Below, piece by piece: positions 1-4,954 of a stretch of 11,942 bases of DNA. The notes beneath the pieces were generated by a model that did no database searches, was not told the DNA's origin, and worked only from the letters and a program-made list of their open reading frames with translations. How positions within the stretch are numbered: position 1 is the stretch's first letter; each line of letters begins with the position of its first letter. Origin of the DNA: an uncultured Collinsella sp. (lineage in GTDB: Bacteria; Actinomycetota; Coriobacteriia; Coriobacteriales; Coriobacteriaceae); assembly GCA_900543945.1 (NCBI GenBank), contig UQTN01000062.1, forward strand, positions 1-11,942, read 5' to 3'. A program made the position numbers and the translations under genes.

Positions 1-43
1 CAACCCTGTCCTTTTTTGGCAGGTTCCCCGTGGGGCGGGCGCT

Positions 44-128
44 GATGAAGTTTATCGCGAGTTCCGCACGAACAGGAGGCCACTTAATGTGGCCTCCGTC
101 GTGAGCAGGACTGTAGAGCAGGAAACCT
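44..128. repeat. Structured intergenic element, copy 1
   Basis: This 85-base block matches 4831-4915 without gaps at 76 of 85 positions. It contains a perfect 9-bp stem (75-83 with 89-97) around the loop TTAAT and a second 5-bp helix just outside (67-71 CACGA with 99-103 TCGTG). The flanks TTTATCGCGAGTTCCGCACG (51-70) and GCAGGACTG (105-113) plus AGAGCAGGAAACCT (115-128) are nearly identical in both copies. A GC-rich hairpin (131-159) separates it from the stop codon of the minus-strand gene ending at 165. Strand is undecided: it could be a 3' UTR element on the minus strand, a small RNA on the plus strand, or a DNA repeat. No run of T follows the stem on either strand, so it is not a standard intrinsic terminator. 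I do not recognise the family; the Rfam Collinsella-1 motif is an untested candidate. Confidence 0.7.
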
Positions 129-130
129 AA

Positions 131-159
131 GCCGGTGTCCCCGCTCTCCCGGGGCCGGC
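131..159. other. GC-rich hairpin after the JetD-like gene
   Basis: GCCGG (131-135) and CCCCG (139-143) pair with CGGGG (150-154) and CCGGC (155-159), leaving a 3-base bulge and a 6-base loop. It begins 5 bases past the stop of the minus-strand gene. A comparable hairpin (4922-4928 with 4936-4943) occupies the same place between the tsaD stop and copy 2 of the 85-bp element, so it is probably part of the same larger structured module. It has no U-tract. It may stabilise the mRNA 3' end or aid factor-dependent termination; this role is inferred. Confidence 0.45.
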
Positions 160-164
160 GGAAT

Positions 165-2357
165 TTAGTTGTTAAGCATGCGGTCGAAGCTTCCCGAGTC
201 GCCATCCCGATAGTCGGCGGTCATCAGAATCTCCTGCGGAATGCGCCCGCCCTCGCGCAGCACATTGCGGAACTGCACGCGCGTGACCATGGGCAGATCC
301 TTGATCGTCGCCGCCAAGTTCTGCGGCACGCCCTGGTTGGCAGCCGCGGGCTCGCACTCGCCGCCGGCCTTCACGCGACGCTTATGCTCGGCGAGCATGG
401 CGCGGTACATGCCGGCATGCAGGCGAATCTCAACCACATTGGCATTGCGAGCCTGCTCGACGATGCGCGCGCCCTCGCGGTCGATATCGCCCACGTAGTA
501 GACGTAGTTAAAGCGATAGCCGATCTCAGCCAGATAATCGTCCAGGGCATGCGAGACGCTCGCCTTGCATCCGCCGCCAAAAATCACGCCGCCCACCTTG
601 ATGCCAAAGAGCTTGGCGTGCTTGCGGCCGCGCAGGAGCTTGACGATCTCGTCATAGGTGTCCAGGTTCTCGACCATAATGAACGGCTTATCGGCGCCCA
701 GCGTAAAGAAGCCCGTAAAGTGCACAGGACGGTTGGGAGCAACCTTGATTGCCTGCATGCTGATGCCCTTTTCGGTCATGCGCCTGATCAGACGCTCACC
801 ATGCTTGCCGTCGAAGGCTTTTTCGTCGTTGAAGATCTGGTAGGCACGCTGGCGACGCGAGGCAACCGGCGTATCGGCACCGCGGTTTTGCTCGATCCAA
901 GCCTGAATGATCGCGATTTCCTCGGCAATCTTGCGATTGGACATCTCGTTGTGCTGAGTGCGCTGCGGAGCCTTTTTGCCGTCCTTGCCCTCGACCTTTA
1001 CGATCTGTGTCTGCTGCTCCTTGATCTTAGAGAGCGCCGTAGGCGTAGGGACAACTTTGAGCAGCTGCCTGCCTAAAACGCGGGCAAGGGCAAACGCCGA
1101 TACCTCGCCGTGGACGGCCGGCTCGGGCTGCTGGGCAGCAGCATCTACTGCGGCAGACTCCGGCTTCTTCTGAGACCTGCGCTTAGAATCGCCTTGGGAA
1201 TTGCGCTCGCGCTTCGGCATAGACGCCTGCTTCTGCGGACGATCGGACTTGCCCTCCTTCGCCGGCTGGCGCTTAGGCTGCCCCGAAGAAACCTCGGCCT
1301 TCGCATCCTCGTCCTGCGGCGTGGTCTTCTCGGCTGCAGTCTCGGCATGGGAACTGCGGCCCCCGCGATGGCGACGGCGGCGAGGCCTGCTCGACGCGCC
1401 CTGCTCCGTCTGCCCATCAGTAGGCTGCTCGCCCTTGGCCTCGGCAGCAACCTCAAGCTGCGGCTCAACAGGCTTCTGTTCGCGAGCCGCCGGCTCAACG
1501 GTTTTCTCGGTTTGTTCGGCCTTCTCGGCCTGAGCGGTCGGAGCCGGCTCGCCCTTCTCCTGACGCCTTACGGGATACGCGCGCCTCGCAAAACCACGCC
1601 CGGGACGGCATGAACCCGGAGCCTTCTTGGCAGACTCCTCAACATCGTCTGCAGCCTCGGAAGGCTCTTCAACCTCATGCGCGACATCCTGCTGCGCAGC
1701 CTTAAAGTGGGCACCACGGCGACGCTGGGGCTCCTGGGCCTCCACGGGCTTTTGCTCCTTCGCGGGCCTCTGCGACTCGGCAGCAACCTCGTTCTCAACA
1801 GCCTCGGCATCCGTCTCACCCTTTTGAGCAACGGCACGACGGAAGCGCTCCTGCTGGGCGCGGCGCTGCGCATCGCGCTTGCCACCCCCGCCAAAACCGC
1901 CGCGTCCCGCCTTGGCCGTAAAGGCACGCACGACGTTCTCATCGAGCAACTCATCGGTATCGACATGCTCACGCGGAGCAGCTTCTTCCACAGCAGGCAC
2001 GTCAGCGGAATCCTCGACGACAAAATCTTCGACGGACTCGGCAGGCTGCTCCTGGGCATCGCGGATCTCGACATTGATGGTATAGAACGCCGGGCGCCCG
2101 TTAATGCCGCTGCCCTCGATCTTGGTCACGATATTTGCCGCGATAAGCTCATCGCGCATCGCCTTGGTGTCGCATTCCTTATCGACGGAGCGGAAAATCT
2201 GCGCCAGCGCGCTCGACTTAATCTTGAGCGCCTTGCGGCAGAGCAGGTCGTAGGCAACCAGCTTGGCGCGCTCGGCAGAAAGCGATGTCTGGCTGCTCAG
2301 ACGCTCAGCCAGAGCATCGACATTGTTTTGATTATCGGAATATACCGTCTTGGCCAC
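165..2357 (-). CDS. JetD-like Toprim-domain protein with long disordered linker
   Basis: Its function is unknown. Using the GTG at 2357 the protein has 730 residues. Residues about 1-100 form a compact, probably helix-turn-helix-like domain. Residues about 105-420 are low complexity (Glu, Ala, Gln, Arg, Pro) with RGG-type and polybasic patches (RGGFGGGG near 152, RPRRRRHRGGR near 324) and the repeated hexamer EQKPVE. The last 250 residues carry the pattern of the Wadjet JetD C-terminal nuclease domain: FNDEKAFDG near 509, VENLDTYDE near 562 (candidate catalytic Glu563), FGGG near 593, and GDIDREG at 623-629 with the Toprim-like Asp624 and Asp626. The GTG start is preferred because AAAGGGG lies 4 bases upstream; the ATG at 2381 has no ribosome site. 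No JetA, B or C gene is in the window. Its promoter is unclear: only a weak TTGCGT-18-TACCAT match at 2392-2421. JetD homology is inferred from motifs by eye. Confidence 0.85.
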   Translation of the reverse strand: MAKTVYSDNQNNVDALAERLSSQTSLSAERAKLVAYDLLCRKALKIKSSALAQIFRSVDKECDTKAMRDELIAANIVTKIEGSGINGRPAFYTINVEIRDAQEQPAESVEDFVVEDSADVPAVEEAAPREHVDTDELLDENVVRAFTAKAGRGGFGGGGKRDAQRRAQQERFRRAVAQKGETDAEAVENEVAAESQRPAKEQKPVEAQEPQRRRGAHFKAAQQDVAHEVEEPSEAADDVEESAKKAPGSCRPGRGFARRAYPVRRQEKGEPAPTAQAEKAEQTEKTVEPAAREQKPVEPQLEVAAEAKGEQPTDGQTEQGASSRPRRRRHRGGRSSHAETAAEKTTPQDEDAKAEVSSGQPKRQPAKEGKSDRPQKQASMPKRERNSQGDSKRRSQKKPESAAVDAAAQQPEPAVHGEVSAFALARVLGRQLLKVVPTPTALSKIKEQQTQIVKVEGKDGKKAPQRTQHNEMSNRKIAEEIAIIQAWIEQNRGADTPVASRRQRAYQIFNDEKAFDGKHGERLIRRMTEKGISMQAIKVAPNRPVHFTGFFTLGADKPFIMVENLDTYDEIVKLLRGRKHAKLFGIKVGGVIFGGGCKASVSHALDDYLAEIGYRFNYVYYVGDIDREGARIVEQARNANVVEIRLHAGMYRAMLAEHKRRVKAGGECEPAAANQGVPQNLAATIKDLPMVTRVQFRNVLREGGRIPQEILMTADYRDGDSGSFDRMLNN

Positions 2358-2366
2358 GGGGCCCCT

Positions 2367-2394
2367 TTCATATGCACACATATACGTTCATATG
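2367..2394. repeat. TTCATATG direct repeat at the JetD-like gene start
   Basis: The octamer TTCATATG occurs at 2367-2374 and 2387-2394, 20 bases apart, so two helical turns apart. Another near copy (CATATA) sits between them. The left copy abuts the ribosome site of the gene starting at 2357. Same-face spacing is what a dimeric regulator would use, but the stretch is short and AT-rich, so chance is possible. Confidence 0.3.
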
Positions 2395-2430
2395 GTACAA
2401 CGCACGAGCCTATCCACGCAAAACATCTGC

Positions 2431-2457
2431 GAGAACGCCCTTGCACCACCTGTTCTC
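2431..2457. repeat. GAGAAC inverted repeat upstream of the JetD-like gene
   Basis: GAGAAC (2431-2436) and GTTCTC (2452-2457) form a perfect 6-bp inverted repeat with a 15-base spacer. It lies between the cstA terminator and the JetD-like gene. It could be an operator or a weak RNA stem. It does not fit the usual Gram-positive LexA box, because the spacing is too wide. Confidence 0.3.
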
Positions 2458-2461
2458 ACAA

Positions 2462-2500
2462 GAAAAAAGACCGGGTCCGCTTGATTGCGGACCCGGTCTT
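2462..2500 (-). terminator. Intrinsic terminator of cstA
   Basis: On the minus strand a 14-bp perfect stem (2487-2500 with 2467-2480) encloses a 6-base loop and runs straight into six U residues (complement of 2463-2468). It lies about 40 bases past the cstA stop. This separates cstA from the JetD-like gene, which therefore needs its own promoter. Confidence 0.95.
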
Positions 2501-2540
2501 TCCGAGTCAAATAGATGGGAGATTCAACCCGTCCGACCGA

Positions 2541-4430
2541 CTAGGCCTTGGCGGCCTCGGCGTCGGCAGGAGCTTCAGCGGCAGCGGCGCGACCGTACTC
2601 GGCCTTGCCCATCTCGGACCACTCGGGCTCCTCGTCGGGCATGGAGCCGGCCTCCTTGCCGAAGAACTCCTTGAGGCAGTTGACGGCGACGATGAGGCCC
2701 AGGACCATCAGCAGGACGGCGAAAACGAGCTGCAAGCCCTTGGTGGCGGCGACGGAGACGGCGGCCGTGGTGGCGGTAGCCGGGATGGTGCCGAAGAAGC
2801 CGTAAGCCTGGACAGCGGTCATGCAGCCCATGGCGCTCTGGACCAGCGAGGTGAAGGTGCAGCAGAGCAGGAAGGCGACGGGCACGTAGAGCATCCAGCC
2901 CTTGCGGCCGGTGCACTTGCAGAACACGGCGAGGGTGATCATGGTCATGCCGCCGAGCAGCTGGTTGGAAGCACCAAAGAGCGGCCAGATGTTGGCATAG
3001 CCGCCAAAGGCGAGGGCGAGACCGGGAAGCAGGGTGACGACCGTGGCGAACCAGGGGTTGCCGAGAACCTTCATGTAGCCGGCCTTGGACTCGATGGCCA
3101 GGGCGTCGTTGGTCTGGGCAAAGAACTCGGAGAACGAGGTGCGGGCGATGCGGGCGACGGCATCGAGCGAGGTCAGGGCCAGAGCGGAGACGTTCATGGT
3201 CATGAAGACGGTAGCGAGCGTGCCGTCAACACCGAAGGCCTGCATACCGCGGGAGATACCAGCGGCGAAGATCTGGAACGGGGTGGAAGCGACGCCGGCG
3301 TTGAGGGCACCAGTGCCGGCGGTGTTCATATCGGAGAACATGATGCCGGCGACGATGATGGCAAGGATGCCGACGAAGGACTCGACGATCATGGCGCCAT
3401 AACCGACCTTGACGGCGTCCTGCTCCTTCTCGACCTGCTTGGAGGAGGTACCAGAAGAAACGAGGCTGTGAAAGCCGGAGAGGGCACCGCAGGCAACGGA
3501 AACAAACAGGACCGGGAACATCATGCCAGAAGCGCTGGAGAAGCCGGTAAAGGCCGGAGCGGTGATGGTGGCCTGGCCGTTAACACCCAGGACGACGATA
3601 CCGAGGACAGCGCAGGCGATCATGACGATCATCATGATGGAAGTGAGGTAGTCGCGAGGGGTCTTGAGCATCTGGATGGGCATGGCGCCAGCAAAGACCA
3701 GGTAGACCATGACGACGGCGAACCACTGGAACTTATCCAGGTAGACCGGGAACTGCATACCGACGGCGAACATGAGAACCATGAGGACCACGCCGGTGAC
3801 GAACTCGGTAGCACCGGTGAGGTTGAACTTCTTCTGGGCCCAACCAAAGGCGATAGCGACGAAGGTGAACAGGATGGAGATGGTACCAGCGCAGCCGGCG
3901 GCATAGGACTTGGTGAAGTCGATGGCACCGGTAGCAGCACCAGAAGCGTCAACGGCCGGGGTGAACATGAACGTCTTGCAGACCATGTCGGTGAAGGCGG
4001 CGATGACGATGATGCAGAACAGCCAGCAGAACAGCAGGAACAGGCGACGGCCGGTCTTGCCGATGTACTTCTCGATGAGCTGAGCGAGCGACTTGCCGTT
4101 GTTCTTCATCGAAGCGTACAGAGCACCAAAGTCGTGGACGGCGCCAAAGAAGATGCCGCCGACGAGGACCCAGAGCACGACGGGCAGCCAGCCAAAGGCC
4201 ATGGCGACGATCGTACCCGTGACAGGGCCAGCACCGCAGATCGAGCTGAACTGGTGCGAGAACGCGGTAAAGGCGGAGACGGGCGAGAAGCTCTTGCCGT
4301 CCTTCATGCGCTTGGCCGGCGTGAGGGCCTCTTTGTCAACGCCCCACTTGTTGGCCAGCCAGCGGCCGTAGCCCAGATAGCCGCAGGCGAGCACCGCCGC
4401 GGCCACAACCATGAGCAAAACTCCGTTCAT
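2541..4430 (-). CDS. cstA: CstA/BtsT-family carbon starvation transporter
   Basis: This is an inner-membrane transporter of 629 residues in the CstA family, whose characterised members take up pyruvate or peptides when carbon is short. Many hydrophobic segments span it, starting with residues 3-26. Family landmarks are SHQFSSICGAGPVTG (58-72), GAVHDFGALYAS (96-107), CGALSGFHSLVSSGTSSKQ (314-332), and IWPLFGASNQLLG (481-493). It is shorter than the E. coli proteins (about 700 residues) and ends in a soluble Ala/Glu-rich tail from about 594. The start is well set: GGAGG lies 7 bases before the ATG. The gene is monocistronic, with its own promoter, a long leader containing an intrinsic terminator, and a 3' terminator. 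The leader suggests control by premature termination. Family membership is clear; the exact substrate cannot be read from the sequence. Confidence 0.95.
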   Translation of the reverse strand: MNGVLLMVVAAAVLACGYLGYGRWLANKWGVDKEALTPAKRMKDGKSFSPVSAFTAFSHQFSSICGAGPVTGTIVAMAFGWLPVVLWVLVGGIFFGAVHDFGALYASMKNNGKSLAQLIEKYIGKTGRRLFLLFCWLFCIIVIAAFTDMVCKTFMFTPAVDASGAATGAIDFTKSYAAGCAGTISILFTFVAIAFGWAQKKFNLTGATEFVTGVVLMVLMFAVGMQFPVYLDKFQWFAVVMVYLVFAGAMPIQMLKTPRDYLTSIMMIVMIACAVLGIVVLGVNGQATITAPAFTGFSSASGMMFPVLFVSVACGALSGFHSLVSSGTSSKQVEKEQDAVKVGYGAMIVESFVGILAIIVAGIMFSDMNTAGTGALNAGVASTPFQIFAAGISRGMQAFGVDGTLATVFMTMNVSALALTSLDAVARIARTSFSEFFAQTNDALAIESKAGYMKVLGNPWFATVVTLLPGLALAFGGYANIWPLFGASNQLLGGMTMITLAVFCKCTGRKGWMLYVPVAFLLCCTFTSLVQSAMGCMTAVQAYGFFGTIPATATTAAVSVAATKGLQLVFAVLLMVLGLIVAVNCLKEFFGKEAGSMPDEEPEWSEMGKAEYGRAAAAEAPADAEAAKA

Positions 4431-4465
4431 TACATTTCCTCCTCTAAAAAGAACTTCCTAGACAT

Positions 4466-4504
4466 AAAAAATGAGGGCCGTCGGTTGCGCTCGACGGCCC
4501 TCAT
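4466..4504 (-). terminator. Intrinsic terminator inside the cstA leader
   Basis: On the minus strand a perfect 13-bp stem (4492-4504 with 4471-4483) with an 8-base loop is followed by an unbroken run of U (4466-4471). It ends only 35 nt before the cstA ATG, which leaves no room for a promoter between them. Transcripts for cstA must therefore read through it. It would also stop any read-through from the tsaD operon. Confidence 0.9.
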
Positions 4505-4555
4505 CTTCATCAGCCGCCCGTTATCGTACGGGCTAGCTGTATGTGCTAACCCGCA

Positions 4556-4600
4556 TCAGATAATTACTACGCTGATAATGTTTAGCTGATGCGTGAACAT
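4556..4600 (-). CDS. Possible 14-residue leader peptide, Ile/Val-rich
   Basis: ATG at 4600 opens a 14-codon frame reading MFTHQLNIISVVII, ending in TGA at 4556-4558. Six of the last seven codons are Ile or Val. AGAGGA lies about 10 bases upstream, slightly far for a good ribosome site. Codons 4-6 form one strand of leader stem A, and a downstream terminator is present, which is the layout of amino-acid attenuators such as ilv leaders. Random short frames are common, so this is a hypothesis. Confidence 0.3.
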   Translation of the reverse strand: MFTHQLNIISVVII

Positions 4601-4624
4601 GTCTAAGAAATCCTCTTCAATCAT

Positions 4625-4653
4625 GATGTGAACGATCCGTGCGTGTTCACATC
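4625..4653. repeat. GATGTGAAC inverted repeat at the cstA start region
   Basis: GATGTGAAC (4625-4633) and GTTCACATC (4645-4653) are perfect inverted repeats of 9 bp with an 11-base spacer. A further half-site GTGAACA is at 4593-4599. The repeat begins about 11 bases after the predicted cstA transcription start, so it could be a repressor operator or a 5' stem-loop protecting the mRNA. Confidence 0.55.
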
Positions 4654-4671
4654 CCCCAGTGGTTGAAAAGG

Positions 4672-4700
4672 AGTATGAAACTTTAGTTACCTAAAGTCAA
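4672..4700 (-). promoter_or_regulatory. Sigma70-type promoter of cstA
   Basis: On the minus strand -35 TTGACT (4695-4700) and -10 CATACT (4672-4677) are separated by exactly 17 bases, and AT-rich sequence (about 4703-4740) precedes the -35 as an UP-like stretch. A perfect 6-bp palindrome, CTTTAG (4681-4686) with CTAAAG (4691-4696), fills much of the spacer and touches the -35 box. That is a good position for a repressor site. Confidence 0.65.
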
Positions 4701-4719
4701 CGCAAATTTGTAATGAATT

Positions 4720-4749
4720 TTCACCTTTTTTTGAAATTCTCGGTATAAA
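4720..4749 (+). promoter_or_regulatory. Weak candidate plus-strand promoter facing the structured element
   Basis: TTCACC (4720-4725), 18 bases, then TATAAA (4744-4749) resembles a sigma70 promoter reading rightward, toward copy 2 of the structured element and antisense to the end of tsaD. If real, it could make a small RNA. The region is AT-rich, so such matches arise easily. Confidence 0.25.
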
Positions 4750-4830
4750 ACGCCACTGACCTCGGACTTTACCACACGACAGTTTTTGCATGAGAGTTGC
4801 CCCTGAGAGCCGCGGGAGCCGGGCGGCGCA

Positions 4831-4915
4831 TATGAACTTTATCGCGAGTTCCGCACGCAAAGAAGGCCACTTAATGTGGCCTTCGTCTTGCGCAGGACTG
4901 CAGAGCAGGAAACCT
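4831..4915. repeat. Structured intergenic element, copy 2
   Basis: This is the second copy of the block at 44-128, 76 of 85 bases identical. The 9-bp stem is kept (4862-4870 with 4876-4884, loop TTAAT) although one base pair has changed from G-C to A-T, a compensatory double change. The outer helix is also rebuilt, as CGCAA (4856-4860) with TTGCG (4888-4892), in a register shifted by two. It lies 40 bases past the stop of the tsaB-rimI-tsaD fusion, with a GC-rich hairpin (4922-4943) between. Conserved structure with changed bases argues for a functional RNA or structured DNA rather than a simple duplication. Confidence 0.7.
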
Positions 4916-4954
4916 TATATCCGGCCCCTCCGTCCGGGGACCGCGCCGTACCAG

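Larger units (their letters stand above)
4431..4664 (-). promoter_or_regulatory. Long structured leader of cstA (attenuator candidate)
   Basis: If transcription starts about 7-8 bases after the -10 box, the leader is about 234 nt. In transcript order it holds the following. A 9-bp stem-loop (4645-4653 with 4625-4633). Stem A (4586-4593 with 4552-4559). Stem B, 8 bp with one G-U pair (4545-4552 with 4530-4537). Stem C (4528-4533 with 4516-4521). Last, the terminator 4466-4504. B and C share 4530-4533 and exclude each other. The strand used in stem A can instead pair at 4508-4514 (GCTGATG with CATCAGC), beside the terminator. I found no clear sequence that would pair with the terminator stem itself, so the switching step is unproven. 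It lacks the T-box GGTGG-type motif. Confidence 0.6.

Noticed and set aside
135..1076. 313-codon open frame on the plus strand
   Set aside because: Lies opposite the conserved Toprim-like domain, so it is a shadow; it also starts inside the structured-element region without a ribosome site.
165..2357. A complete Wadjet defence system
   Set aside because: Only a JetD-like C-terminal domain is present. Neighbouring genes are cstA and housekeeping genes, with no JetA, JetB or JetC in the window.
4466..4504. Terminator belonging only to the tsaD operon
   Set aside because: It lies about 450 bases past the tsaD stop and downstream of a good cstA promoter, with no space for another promoter before cstA. 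It must also act on cstA transcripts.
1677..4589. 970-codon open frame on the plus strand
   Set aside because: It runs antisense across the JetD-like gene and cstA, through the cstA terminator and into the leader. Its composition (Gly/Asp/Glu/His-rich) is that of a shadow frame in GC-rich DNA, and it has no recognisable domain.
4431..4664. T-box riboswitch in the cstA leader
   Set aside because: No T-box GGTGG-type antiterminator motif and no specifier-loop layout could be found.
4731..4749. Promoter TTGAAA with TATAAA on the plus strand
   Set aside because: Only 7 bases separate the boxes, far too few for sigma70. The TTCACC at 4720-4725 was used instead as a weak candidate.
44..4915. The 85-bp repeats as ends of a mobile element or composite transposon
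   Set aside because: The copies are in direct orientation, have no terminal inverted repeats or target duplications that I can see, and enclose ordinary genes with no transposase or integrase.
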